From Mesorhizobium sp. ES1-4 (lineage in GTDB: Bacteria > Pseudomonadota > Alphaproteobacteria > Rhizobiales > Rhizobiaceae): a stretch of 64,000 bases of DNA. The notes beneath the pieces were generated by a model that was given only the letters and a program-made list of their open reading frames with translations, was not told the DNA's origin and did not search any database. The translations under genes and the position numbers were made by a program. The DNA lies in NCBI RefSeq assembly GCF_020164745.1, contig NZ_JAIUGV010000014.1, positions 62,001 to 126,000 of the forward strand. The letters are read 5' to 3'. Shown in pieces: positions 24,459 to 33,119 of the stretch; position 1 is the stretch's first letter, and the number at the start of each line of letters is the position of its first letter.

Positions 24459-24505
24459 CTTTCCGGTTGGCGCATAAACCACGAACTCCTATTCGTTCGA
24501 GGAAA

Positions 24506-25039
24506 TCAGGCGGCCCGTCGAAACAGCATGCCGGAAGGAGCTTCGCCTTCGGGAACGAGACCAGGCTCCGGCTTTCCGGCTGGTTTCGTCCCGCTGACCA
24601 GAGAACGCACCCAGCCCCGCTTGACCGGAGGCACGCCGACAAGCCCGGTCTTTTCACCGAGAGCCCACCGTCCGCAGCGTTCCGGTCCCGCGTTGGCGAG
24701 ACGGGCAAGCTGGTCGGGTGTCAGCGTCAACAAGGCTACCGAGACACGCGCCGGGACGGAACCGACGTCGAACGCGTCCCTGTATTCGCGGTCGCCAGCC
24801 GCGTAGGCATGGACATGACCTCCGAGCGAACGGACCGAGATCATGGATTCAGGGGCCGTAGCCGCATCGAGCTGCTCCCGCAGTTTTGCAGCCTGACTGT
24901 CAACCTCATCGGCGAAGTCATCGGTCGCCGGAGGCAGCGGCGTGTCTTGCTGGCCCGTGAGCCAACGCAGGAAGTCGCCAGGAAGCTGGACTAGTCCGCC
25001 GATGATCTGCCGTATGGCCTTGAGGATTACCTTAAGCAT
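24506..25039 (-). CDS. Protein of unknown function with hydrophobic N-terminus, 177 aa
   Basis: Begins MLKVILKAIRQIIGGLVQLP after GGGAGGG. The amphipathic N-terminal helix may attach it to the membrane. The middle (HVHAYAAGDREYRDAFDVGS) and C-terminal part (TLTPDQLARLANAGPERC) look like one globular domain. Its layout matches the broken gene at 20470-20771. Function unknown. Confidence 0.6.
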   Translation of the reverse strand: MLKVILKAIRQIIGGLVQLPGDFLRWLTGQQDTPLPPATDDFADEVDSQAAKLREQLDAATAPESMISVRSLGGHVHAYAAGDREYRDAFDVGSVPARVSVALLTLTPDQLARLANAGPERCGRWALGEKTGLVGVPPVKRGWVRSLVSGTKPAGKPEPGLVPEGEAPSGMLFRRAA

Positions 25040-25087
25040 CCGTCCCTCCCGTGCACTGGGAGGAGAATATTTTGTTTACATGCAAGC

Positions 25088-25117
25088 GACAAACTCCTTG
25101 GCGACAAGGAGGTTGTC
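25088..25117. promoter_or_regulatory. Strong hairpin in the gap between two minus-strand genes
   Basis: GACAA-A-CTCCTTG, loop GCGA, CAAGGAG-G-TTGTC forms a 12-bp stem with one mismatch. It lies between the end of the nucleotidyltransferase gene and the start of the gene at 25039. There is no T-run on the minus side, so it may be a weak terminator, a processing signal or an operator. Confidence 0.45.
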
Positions 25118-25160
25118 AAAAAGGTTTGGCGACATGGCAATCTTTGAGCCCTTTTGCTGA

Positions 25161-26261
25161 CTACGATGCGTGGGTCTTGCGCGTGAAGCCTTCCAGGCCC
25201 TCGCTGATTTCGGACAACCCACCTCTGATTGTCTTTTCAACTGCCTCTCGTTTTTTGGGGGACAACATACCTAGCCCTATCTGGATCGCCTCACGCCAGC
25301 TTTGCCCCCTGCCCCACGCCTCCGAAAACACCACTGCAAGATCGTCCTGGCGGCGCGTGGCCTCCAGCGCCTCCACAAGAAGGCTGGCCTGGTAGACATC
25401 TTTCTCGCGCTTGGCGACGCCGTTTGCATCCGATTGTCGACGAGAGGCAACAATCAGCTTGTGTACGGCGTACCGTTCGGGTGATGGCACAACCACAGGC
25501 ACCCCTGAACGATGCAGCAGCACTGTTCTAATGGGTTGATGGATCAGGAAATCGAGAAATCGTAGCGGCTGTGCAGATGCTCCGCCCAAAGACGGCATTG
25601 GGCTTGCATGATCGGCATAGTCATCGGAACCGCGGTTTGGAGTCAGGAACTCCACCTTGTATCGCGCGGCGTTCTCATACTGCGTTACGCGCATGCGATC
25701 GGATCGATGGGGGATCTCACGAAAGGTCGGGTCGATCTCCCTCAGGACATCCAGGATAGGAGGCAGGCTGTCGTCAACGGCCGACGAGATTGAATAGTGC
25801 TGCGCGAAATCGGCATCACCCGTCTGCAACGATCCTCCCGGCAACCGTACACCCAGATACCCGGCGTAGCTCTGGAACGCGACCGTACCAACGAGAACCC
25901 CCCGCAGTCGAAAGATTCCGGCTTTCCCCAGCGCCTGGACGATATCACCGGTGAATTTCTCCGGTTCGGTCAGTCCAGCTTCGCGAACGAGTGTAGACAC
26001 CAGTTTCCGACGACTTCGAAGGTCATCCTTGATCTCACGGAAGGCCCCTACCCTCTTCGCGATCTCGGGGTCGTCGGCGGGGCCGACGTAGCGCCTCGTC
26101 TTCTTCGGCTGTGTTTCTTCGAAATACCAGTAAATACGTTCTTTGACTGGAACCCGAACGAAATTGCCCGTCGTCGGGAAATCGGACTCGAACGAAGCAT
26201 CAAGGGATCGTTGGACGAGTTCGGCAAACATTGTTCGATAAGCGAGATCCACCGTCCTCAT
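25161..26261 (-). CDS. GSU2403-family nucleotidyltransferase-fold protein
   Basis: 366 residues. It shows the GSU2403 family pattern: a helical N-terminus (YRTMFAELVQRSLDASFES), IYWYFEETQPKKTRRYVGPA, a core with LVGTVAFQSYAGYLGVRL and TGDADFAQ (the acidic pair of a nucleotidyltransferase active site), and a C-terminal AVHKLIVASRR. Substrate unknown; such folds occur in toxins and defence genes. The ATG at 26261 is preferred, with TGGAG upstream; an in-frame ATG at 26273 would start inside the operator. Confidence 0.75.
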   Translation of the reverse strand: MRTVDLAYRTMFAELVQRSLDASFESDFPTTGNFVRVPVKERIYWYFEETQPKKTRRYVGPADDPEIAKRVGAFREIKDDLRSRRKLVSTLVREAGLTEPEKFTGDIVQALGKAGIFRLRGVLVGTVAFQSYAGYLGVRLPGGSLQTGDADFAQHYSISSAVDDSLPPILDVLREIDPTFREIPHRSDRMRVTQYENAARYKVEFLTPNRGSDDYADHASPMPSLGGASAQPLRFLDFLIHQPIRTVLLHRSGVPVVVPSPERYAVHKLIVASRRQSDANGVAKREKDVYQASLLVEALEATRRQDDLAVVFSEAWGRGQSWREAIQIGLGMLSPKKREAVEKTIRGGLSEISEGLEGFTRKTHAS

Positions 26262-26272
26262 ATGCGACTCCA

Positions 26273-26358
26273 TTATAAGAGGAACACGGTTCTCTTATAA
26301 CTGCCCGTCGACTGATAGTGCAAGCGAAGTTATAAGAAAAATACGAAAATCTTATAAC
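26273..26358. promoter_or_regulatory. Two large palindromic operators upstream of the nucleotidyltransferase
   Basis: A 28-bp palindrome at 26273-26300 and a 30-bp palindrome at 26329-26358 share the half-site TTATAAGA/TCTTATAA. Their centres are 57 bp apart. The first covers the leader of the gene starting at 26261. The arrangement suggests tight repression by a dimeric regulator that is not encoded next door. Confidence 0.7.
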
Positions 26359-26529
26359 GCAAAGGCAACGTCGGGATAATTAAGCGCTCCTTCAGCCGGC
26401 CGATGCAAACCGACCGCTCGCACCTTTACCGACGATGAACATCCAGCGGCCGAGTATCGCGATACACGGACCTTTCCGCAAAGACAGACATCTGAAATCG
26501 CTTAAGCACCGTCGCGATACGGTCTATGC

Positions 26530-26740
26530 GCATGGGAACGGCCTCAAGCCTCCTTCACACAGAGTCCGGACGGCGGTCGACGCGGACAGCGGGCTGATCA
26601 TCCACCACGATGTGACGGATGAGGTAATCGACATGCGCCAACTCCATCCAATGGCCAAAGGTCAAGTGTCGCCTCGGCCGATGCTGCGTGAGTTCAGCGC
26701 ACGGTGCAAGACATTCACCGAGTTCAATCGGCGCCGGTAA
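26530..26740 (+). pseudogene. Transposase fragment (IS1182/IS5-like)
   Basis: The frame contains HRVRTAVDADSGLIIHHDVT followed by DMRQLHPMAKGQ, matching the conserved core VQTAVDxxHxLIVxHxVTN of IS1182-type transposases. It is short, has no ends and no DDE triad, so it is a remnant. The rest of 26360-26530 has no gene. Confidence 0.55.
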
Positions 26741-27059
26741 CGCTCGGGTCAACGTAGCCTCGCCGTCGCTTTGCGCGCTCAAGCCGGATGAATGCGTCAT
26801 CGATCTCTTGCGGCTCATCAAAGGTCTCGACTTTGATCTGGCCGTTCGTTCCGATCCGTCCCCAGTTGCGGATGAGCGATGCACCGCCGAACAGCGTCGG
26901 CTGGATCGAGAGCGAATAGAACCGCGCCATGTTGCGTGCGGCGTCGATACGGCGAAGATAAGCCGGTCTTGTCTCGTAGTTGTGCATGGACCGTGTCTCG
27001 CTCTCGAAGGAAGCAGCGTCCAACGAGTTCGATGAATCGATCTCAGCCAAATGATTCAT
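26724..27059 (-). CDS. WGR-domain protein, 111 aa
   Basis: Residues ~35-100 form a WGR domain: NMARFYSLSIQPTLFGGASL, then RNWGRIGTNGQIKVETF and FIRLERAKRRRGY. WGR domains bind nucleic acid and occur in PARPs and small rhizobial plasmid proteins. Most relatives lack the first ~24 residues, so the ATG at 26987 (MHNYETRPAYL) may be the true start. Neither start has a good ribosome-binding site. Confidence 0.75.
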   Translation of the reverse strand: MNHLAEIDSSNSLDAASFESETRSMHNYETRPAYLRRIDAARNMARFYSLSIQPTLFGGASLIRNWGRIGTNGQIKVETFDEPQEIDDAFIRLERAKRRRGYVDPSVTGAD

Positions 27060-27429
27060 AACGCTGATGGATTGCCATCAAGGCGGCTGCCCGAAGGGCC
27101 GCCGTCGGCGTTTCCCGCGCCGAAGCGGAGGGGCTGAACGCGCAATCCAAACTGCGCCGAAGAGAAGCCCCGGAGCTTCCATGGGAAAAAAGGACCCGGC
27201 TAGCCAAATTTCTTAACTCACTTTTCCACTCCGCCGAAAATCCTTTGGCGAAGCCCGAAATTTCGGCGCTCGATCCGACATGTCTATCCCGATCTTCGAC
27301 GGGTTTGGGCGCCGCGCGCTGCTCACATTTTCGTCCGGAGCGAAAGCCCGACACCACCATGCTCGCGGACCAATATTCCGTCCTGACACTTGGCGCGTTC
27401 GTCGATGGCTACCTGCTGAACCGAGACGA

Positions 27430-27645
27430 CGACGGCCTGATGAACGCAGCCCCCTCCCCTCTCAGAGCTATCAGCTGGAATGCCTTGCGTGGCTTCTTCA
27501 AGGGAAGACGAATGATGACATCGCCGCCTTACGGAATATCTGACGTCGCGCGGTCGAGTTTCAGCTGCAGAACATACGGCAGAAGCTCAACGTCGTGACC
27601 ACATACCAGGCCCTCGGCATCGCGATAAAGCGCAAGTGGATATGA
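27430..27645 (+). pseudogene. LuxR-type HTH remnant with internal stop
   Basis: The frame reads [20 protein letters not shown], then a TGA at 27541-27543, then [20 protein letters not shown] and [13 protein letters not shown]. This is the C-terminal HTH of a LuxR-family (quorum-sensing type) regulator. The autoinducer-binding domain is absent and the stop lies at the turn of the HTH. Confidence 0.65.
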
Positions 27646-27654
27646 GATCCCGGA

Positions 27655-28360
27655 TGTCCGCAGATCATGATGTCGTTGTCGGACGCCATCAGCCGCCATC
27701 GTCTGGCAGGACGATGGCCTTTATGGAGTATTTCCAGAAACGGTTTGCGATGGTCGAAAGGCAGGCCAGCCTGCGGATCATCGCGATTGCGTCGGCTCAT
27801 CACCGTCTCAATTACATCCACCCGTTTCCAGACGGCAACGGCCGCGTCAGTCGGCTGATGTCTCACGCCATGGCGCTCAAGGCCGGGATCGGCGGCAATG
27901 GCCTGTGGTCGATATCTCGTGGTCTCGCTCGTGGCCTGAAAGATCGGGGCGAATACAAGCGTACGATGGATCACGCCGACAGTCCCAGACAGGGCGATCG
28001 CGACGGACGGGCAAATCTTTTGGAATCGGCACTCAAGGATTTCGTCGAATGGTTCCTGACGATCGGGCTCGCTACCGCGCCCTGGTGCAAGATATCGTCG
28101 ACGACAAACGCGCGCCTGATCTGGTGGCGGCGGTATTGCGGCACGGTAGGCTGCCCGGTGGCGAGGCCAATTTCGTGCTGAAGACATCCGAGCGCACGGC
28201 ACGGAACGGAACACCCTGTCACATCTCGTCGACCGCGGTTTCCTGAAATCTGAGACTCCGAAGGCACCAGTGCGGATCGCTTTTCCTCTCGATTTCAGGG
28301 AGCGGCTGTTTCCCAATCTTTTCACCGATGCCGAAGTCAATGTCCCTGGACCGCCCCGTT
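27655..28360 (+). pseudogene. Fic-domain protein, broken by frameshifts
   Basis: One frame carries [20 protein letters not shown] and the Fic motif [13 protein letters not shown] near 27822-27860, up to [14 protein letters not shown]. Another frame continues [35 protein letters not shown], and a third ends RIAFPLDFRERLFPNLF. At least two shifts break an otherwise normal Fic protein with a C-terminal winged-helix part. The N-terminus is lost next to the LuxR remnant. Confidence 0.7.
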
Positions 28361-28856
28361 GTCTTTCAGATGAGTGGAATTTCAGGAAATTGGGAAGATC
28401 TGGTGCGATCGGATCGCCGACCATACCGGCAAGCAACGGCCCCGCCTCCTGACCGGGTAGCAGATGCAAGCGGCGCTCCTTGATATCACGCAGTCGGGCC
28501 GCGAAGCGGTAACCGAAGAACGGCATCAGTCCGAGCACATGGTCGGACGCGCCGCCCGTATCTGTAAAATGCTCTTCGATTGACAGCCCGGTCTGGTGGT
28601 ACAGCAAACCATCGAGAACATAGGGGGCCTGCCTGCGGTCGCGTCGATCACGCAAGGGGCGACCGGATCATACTGATCCGAGATATGGGTATCCGAGAAC
28701 TGGGCGTAGAAAGATCTGCCCAGTCCGTAGCCTTCGCGCGTTGATGTCGCCGATCGCGACACCGCGCTCCCAGCAAGGAAATGCCGACCGTCGCTCGACG
28801 AGCTGATGCCGCTGTCCCATAATCCGGCGAGCACTATCGCGCGATGCGTCGAACAA
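28340..28856 (-). pseudogene. Tn3-family transposase fragment
   Basis: Two minus-strand frames together match the C-terminal core of Tn3 TnpA: WDSGISSSSDGRHFLAG, FYAQFSDTHISDQYDP, then YVLDGLLYHQTGLSIEEHFT, TDTGGASDHVLGLMPFFGYR and ARLRDIKERRLHLLPG. Frame changes and missing ends show that it is inactive. It overlaps the end of the Fic remnant. Confidence 0.75.
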
Positions 28857-28961
28857 TCGCCCCAGCGCCTCGATAGGCAGCCTCGCTGTTCAATTATGCT
28901 GGTTCATGCCGGAATTACATCACTTTGACAAAGGGCGGCATTGAGATCAAATCGAAGTCAG

Positions 28962-28977
28962 GTTGTCCGCGGACAAC
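28962..28977. promoter_or_regulatory. parS-type centromere site 1 of repABC
   Basis: Perfect 16-bp palindrome GTTGTCCGCGGACAAC, which matches the repABC centromere consensus GTTNNNNGCNNNNAAC. It lies 125 nt upstream of repA and is identical to the site inside repB at 31036-31051. It is the expected binding site of the RepB partition protein. Confidence 0.85.
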
Positions 28978-29017
28978 TCGGCTCCTCTGACCCGCCGTGA
29001 CCATCTTGGTTAAACGT

Positions 29018-29090
29018 TTGTAAATTCTTTACGAATCGGACCATATTGTAACTGCGCAGTTTGGTTGAAATCTGCATTAATTGCGCAGTT
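29018..29090 (+). promoter_or_regulatory. repA promoter and RepA operator
   Basis: A possible -35 TTGTAA (29018-29023) and -10 CATATT (29042-29047), 18 bp apart. Just downstream are AACTGCGCAGTT (29050-29061, perfect palindrome) and AATTGCGCAGTT (29079-29090), 29 bp apart. GCGCA palindromes in this position are typical RepA/RepB autorepression sites in repABC operons. Confidence 0.6.
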
Positions 29091-29102
29091 CGAGGTTCGA
29101 CG

Positions 29103-30296
29103 ATGTTACAGACAAAAATCCAAGGCGGAGAGCAGGAACACCTGCCATCGATTTTATCGGCGGATTCACTCGAATTGTCGCGGCAGCTTCAACTGCATCA
29201 ACAGAAGATTTTCCCGCCGACGTCCCAGAAGACGATCCGGCATTTCACGCCTGCCGAAGCGGCTTACTATATCGGGATCGGCGAGGGCTATTTGAGACAA
29301 GTAGCTTCGGACGGACATGGGCCCGAACCGCTGGCCAATGGGCGCCGCGTCTACTCGCCCGATGATATGGAAAACATCCGTCGGTCGCTGGACGAGAAGA
29401 ACGGGTCACCAAAGTACGCTCCTGTCCGTCGCGCTGGGGAGAAGCTTCAGGTTATTGCCGTAATGAATTTCAAAGGCGGCTCGGCAAAGACAACGACTTC
29501 TGCGCATCTCGCACAGTATCTTGCGTTGCGCGGCTATCGGACTCTCGCCATCGATCTCGATCCTCAGGCCTCGTTGTCCGCTCTTTTTGGACACCAGCCT
29601 GAACTGGATGTCGGAGAGGGCGAAACCCTCTACGGAGCAATCCGTTACGAAGATCCGCGACCGATCGCTGAAATTGTCAGGGCTACATACACGCGGAACC
29701 TTCACATTTTGCCGGGCAATCTCGAGCTGATGGAGTTCGAGCATGAGACACCGAGAGCGATCACCTCGGGAACTGCCGAATCCATGTTTTTTGCCCGGAT
29801 TGGCGAGGTTTTGACAGACATCGAAAGCCTCTATGATGTCGTAATCATCGACTGTCCGCCTCAGCTTGGTTTTCTGACGATGTCGGCGTTGTGTGCAGCA
29901 ACGTCAGTGCTGATCACCGTGCATCCGCAGATGCTGGACGTGATGTCGATGAGCCAGTTCCTGGCGATGACGAGCGAAATGATGGCCGTTGTCGAAAGGG
30001 CAGGAGGCCGAACCAGCTATGATTGGATGCGTTATCTTGTTACCCGCTATGAGCCCAACGACGGTCCTCAAAGCCAAATGACAGGGTTCATGCGGGCCAT
30101 CTTCGGGAACCGGATGCTTCACAATCATATGCTGAAGTCGACTGCGATATCGGACGCGGGTGTTACCAAGCAGACGCTTTACGAGGTTGAGCGGGCGCAG
30201 TTCACGCGCGGCACCTATGACAGAGCGATGGAATCCCTGAACGCGGTGAACTCCGAGATTGAAGGGCTGCTGAGAGCGACCTGGGGGAGGAGATAA
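29103..30296 (+). CDS. repA: Plasmid partitioning protein RepA (ParA-type ATPase)
   Basis: 397 residues. N-terminal regulatory domain (HFTPAEAAYYIGIGEGYLRQ), then a ParA/MinD ATPase with the deviant Walker A FKGGSAKTTTSAHLA at residues ~138-152, DLDPQASLSALFG and Walker B DVVIIDCPPQLG. It drives plasmid segregation and represses the operon. I chose the ATG at 29103 with GAGG 9 nt upstream; the in-frame codon at 29061 lies in the operator. repB starts on its stop codon. Confidence 0.95.
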   Translation: MLQTKIQGGEQEHLPSILSADSLELSRQLQLHQQKIFPPTSQKTIRHFTPAEAAYYIGIGEGYLRQVASDGHGPEPLANGRRVYSPDDMENIRRSLDEKNGSPKYAPVRRAGEKLQVIAVMNFKGGSAKTTTSAHLAQYLALRGYRTLAIDLDPQASLSALFGHQPELDVGEGETLYGAIRYEDPRPIAEIVRATYTRNLHILPGNLELMEFEHETPRAITSGTAESMFFARIGEVLTDIESLYDVVIIDCPPQLGFLTMSALCAATSVLITVHPQMLDVMSMSQFLAMTSEMMAVVERAGGRTSYDWMRYLVTRYEPNDGPQSQMTGFMRAIFGNRMLHNHMLKSTAISDAGVTKQTLYEVERAQFTRGTYDRAMESLNAVNSEIEGLLRATWGRR

Positions 30297-31303
30297 TGTC
30301 CCGCAAAAATCTCATAGAGGTTTCATCTTCGGAAGGGGCCCTGACGCCAATGACATCAGTCAGGCCAATTGCGGGCTTTGTCGCTCCCGCGACTCGCGGT
30401 GCTCCCGTCGGTGGCATCACGAAAACCCTTGGCAACATCACGCAGAAGTTCGAACGGGCCCAGGACATCGAGAAGCAGCTGGCGCAAGGCCAGACAATTG
30501 TGGAACTCGATCCAGCCTTCGTTGATGGGTCGTTCATCAGAGATCGGCTCGGCATTGATTCCGTAGGGCTGGCCGAACTTGTCAGCCAAATCCGAGATCA
30601 CGGACAACAGGTGCCGATCTTGGTCCGACCGCATCCGGAAACCAATGGCCGATATCAGGTAGCCTATGGCCACCGCAGACTAGCAGCGGTTAGAGAATTG
30701 CGCCTCCGCGTTCGAGCCGTGATCCGCGATCTTTCTGATGACCAGCTTGTTGTCAGTCAGGGGCAGGAAAACAACGCTCGGACGAATCTTTCGTACATCG
30801 AGAGAGCGTTGTTTGCTGTGCGTCTCGAAGACCGTTCGTTCTCCCGTGAGGTCATCATGGCAGCGCTAAATGTGGACAAGGCTGCTCTGTCCAAGATGAT
30901 ATCGGTTGTCCGGGAGATACCAATCGGGCTGATAGAGGCGATTGGAGCCGCGCCGGAAGTCGGCCGCCGGAGATGGATGGAATTCGCGGAAACGCTGCCA
31001 AAGGCGAAAATTGACATGACGGCGCTCTTGGTCTCGTTGTCCGCGGACAACTCAAGTGATCAACGCTTTCAAAAGGCTGCCGACACTATCAAAAACCGAC
31101 TTGTCCAGCCTAAGGGGCAGGCCTCCCAACCTTGGGCGCCCACGGACAAATCGGTTAGCGTAATCGTGAAAACCACCGCGAAGAGGGCCACCGTTACCCT
31201 AGAGGCCGCGAACGGGCCGCGCTTCGCCAAATATATCGCAGGACGGCTGGATGACCTCTACGAGGCCTTCCTAAAGTCCACCAACGCAACCACTGGAGAG
31301 TAG
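30296..31303 (+). CDS. repB: Plasmid partitioning protein RepB (ParB-type)
   Basis: 335 residues. ParB nuclease-like/CTPase domain with QIRDHGQQVPILVRPHPE and YGHRRLAAVRELRLRVRA (a GxxRxxA motif), then QENNARTNLSYIERA and an HTH (MAALNVDKAALSKMISVVRE). It binds parS and forms the partition complex with RepA. GGGGGAGG precedes the ATG, which overlaps the repA stop by one base. One parS copy lies in its own coding sequence. Confidence 0.95.
   Translation: MSRKNLIEVSSSEGALTPMTSVRPIAGFVAPATRGAPVGGITKTLGNITQKFERAQDIEKQLAQGQTIVELDPAFVDGSFIRDRLGIDSVGLAELVSQIRDHGQQVPILVRPHPETNGRYQVAYGHRRLAAVRELRLRVRAVIRDLSDDQLVVSQGQENNARTNLSYIERALFAVRLEDRSFSREVIMAALNVDKAALSKMISVVREIPIGLIEAIGAAPEVGRRRWMEFAETLPKAKIDMTALLVSLSADNSSDQRFQKAADTIKNRLVQPKGQASQPWAPTDKSVSVIVKTTAKRATVTLEAANGPRFAKYIAGRLDDLYEAFLKSTNATTGE
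31036..31051. promoter_or_regulatory. parS-type centromere site 2, inside repB
   Basis: Second perfect copy of GTTGTCCGCGGACAAC, read in repB as LSADNS. Internal or flanking parS sites are known in repABC replicons. Identity over all 16 bases with 28962-28977 in coding sequence supports function. Confidence 0.8.
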
Positions 31304-31315
31304 AAACCGCAAAAG

Positions 31316-31365
31316 AAAAAGGCCCCCGAGCGACTTTCGTCGTGGAAGCCCTTCTCCGTAGTAGC
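31316..31365 (-). ncRNA. Antisense counter-transcribed RNA (incompatibility RNA) of repABC
   Basis: In the repB-repC gap the minus strand has -35 TTGACA (31400-31395), 17 bp, -10 GATTCT (31377-31372), and an intrinsic terminator: GGCTTCC..CGAC GAAA GTCG..GGGGGCC followed by TTTTT (31342 to ~31316). This is the position and fold of the ctRNA that controls repC expression and incompatibility. Ends are estimated from promoter and terminator. Confidence 0.85.
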
Positions 31366-31461
31366 TGACTGAGAATCGCATTTCCCCGAATCACTGTCAA
31401 GAGTCGTTGGCGCCGTTTCGGCGGGCAGGGTTCTTTTGCCTTATTGAAGGCGAAGGAAGAA

Positions 31462-32667
31462 ATGGAAACGGGTATTGCAACGACGCCCTTTGGGCGGCGG
31501 CCGATGTCGCTTGCCCTAGTGCAAGTGAATACGGCATCGCGAGAGATTCCTGAAGGAGCTCTCGTCGAAAAATGGCAGGTCTATCGCTGGCTGTGTGAAG
31601 GCAAGACCATCGTGGGCGTGGGAGATCGCGCACTGGCCGTGCTGAGCGGGCTCTTGTCCTTCTATCCGGACGACCAGATCAGCGAGGAAAACGGCCTGAT
31701 GGTATTTCCGTCGAATGCGCAGCTATCGCTGCGTGCGCACGGCATGGCCGATTCCACGCTGCGAAGAAACCTGGCGGAATTGGTCAGTTGCGGTCTGATC
31801 ATCCGTCGCGACAGCCCGAACGGTAAAAGGTTTGCTCGCAAGGGAAAGGGCGGAGCCGTCGAGGAAGCCTTCGGGTTCTCGTTGGCGCCGTTGCTGACGC
31901 GGGCCGCGGAGTTTCAGCATGCGGCCGAGCAGGTCCGTGCCGACATCCGGGTGCTCAAATTGATGCGGGAGCGGATCACGCTCCATCGCCGTGACATACA
32001 CAAGCTTGTCGAGGCTGCGATCGAGGAAGGCGCTCCTGGGGACTGGGGAGCTATCTGGCTGCGTTTTAGGGCCATCGTGGATGCGATTCCGAGACGAGCA
32101 GGTTTGCCAGAACTGGAGTGGATCGTCGCGGATATGACAGCACTCCATGATGAAGTGGATATGTTGCTGGAAAGTTTCATGAAATCCACGAATCCAAGCG
32201 CCAATGAGTCCCAAAATGAGCGGCAGCAATCTGATTCAAACACAGACTCCACTTTTGTATTTGAACCGGCTTTAGAGAAAAGCTGCGCGGCGGTCGAACC
32301 AAGACCTGCACCCGACGGGAAGCCGAAAAGCTATCCGATAGGGCTTGTGCTGAAAGCCTGCCCCGAAATTGCTGATTATGCCGTGGACGGGATTAGAAAC
32401 TGGCGCGATTTGATGATCACCGCGGCGCAGGTGCGGGGCTACCTGGGCGTTTCGCCTTCGGCGTATGAGGAGGCTTGCCATACAATGGGCCAGGAGGTTG
32501 CAGCGATCGTGATTGCCTGCATCCTCCAACGGGCGCAGCACATCAACTCGGCTGGCGGCTATCTGCGGGTGCTGACCGAAAAGGCGAGGGCAGGGGAGTT
32601 CTCTGTCGGGCCGATGCTGATGGCCGCGCTTAAGGCCAACGGCTCGACCGTGAGAATGACCGGATGA
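31462..32667 (+). CDS. repC: Replication initiator RepC
   Basis: 401 residues, the initiator of repABC plasmids. N-terminal domain with WQVYRWLCEGKTIVGVGDRA and ALAVLSGLLSFYPDD; C-terminal domain with ACPEIADYAVDGIRNWRDLM and VIACILQRAQHINSAGGYLR. AAGGAAG precedes the ATG at 31462; an in-frame TTG at 31444 is less likely. The AT-rich stretch at ~32195-32270 inside the gene is the usual place of the origin. Expression is probably limited by the ctRNA. Confidence 0.95.
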   Translation: METGIATTPFGRRPMSLALVQVNTASREIPEGALVEKWQVYRWLCEGKTIVGVGDRALAVLSGLLSFYPDDQISEENGLMVFPSNAQLSLRAHGMADSTLRRNLAELVSCGLIIRRDSPNGKRFARKGKGGAVEEAFGFSLAPLLTRAAEFQHAAEQVRADIRVLKLMRERITLHRRDIHKLVEAAIEEGAPGDWGAIWLRFRAIVDAIPRRAGLPELEWIVADMTALHDEVDMLLESFMKSTNPSANESQNERQQSDSNTDSTFVFEPALEKSCAAVEPRPAPDGKPKSYPIGLVLKACPEIADYAVDGIRNWRDLMITAAQVRGYLGVSPSAYEEACHTMGQEVAAIVIACILQRAQHINSAGGYLRVLTEKARAGEFSVGPMLMAALKANGSTVRMTG

Positions 32668-32745
32668 ATCGGCGGAAGCATGGCCAGGCTGTTTCTGTGC
32701 ATAGCGCTCGTCGACTTCGACCGAGGAGGCAAGGCCGGCGTTGAC
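32664..32745 (-). pseudogene. Integrase C-terminal fragment, duplicate of the end of 33500-34735
   Basis: About 70 bases match 33567-33640 of the intact integrase at roughly 80% (shared GAGGAGGCAAGGCCGGCG and CATAGCGCTC). The minus frame reads GLASSVEVDERYAQKQPGHA, the tyrosine-recombinase box around the second His. It starts at the repC stop codon. It looks like a leftover of a related integrase. Confidence 0.7.
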
Positions 32746-32795
32746 ATTCGAGCTAAACCAAACCATATCATAGCCCATTGGGTTACAGAAACGAT

Positions 32796-33119
32796 ATGCA
32801 GACCATCGCCGAGGTACCGTTATTCATCAAGCAAGCTTCGGAGCTTTTCACCTAGGATGAGCGGAAAGAGCTGATCGATTTTCTAGCCGCCAATCCGCTG
32901 GTTGGCGATGAAATTCCAGCGACAGGCGGCGTTCGCAAGGTTCGATTTGGCGCGAAGGGCAAAGGCAAGCGGGGCGGAGCGCGAGTGATCTACTATTGGT
33001 ACAGTGACGATGCCCCGATTTACGCCCTTCTGGCTTACGGCAAGAACGAAAAGACGGATTTCAAGCCTGAAAAGGCCAAGGCAGTTGCAGCGTTTGCGAA
33101 GGCGATAAAGGCCGCGAAC
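32796..33119 (+). pseudogene. HigB/RelE-like toxin with amber codon at position 20
   Basis: From the ATG at 32796 the frame reads MQTIAEVPLFIKQASELFT, then TAG (32853-32855), then DERKELIDFLAANPLVGDEI and a RelE/HigB2 core: VRKVRFGAKGKGKRGGARVI, YYWYSDDAPIYALLAYGKNE. Relatives have Glu at the TAG position. The usual toxin stop is also missing, so the frame runs straight into the antitoxin. The toxin should not be made unless the amber is read through or translation restarts. Confidence 0.75.
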
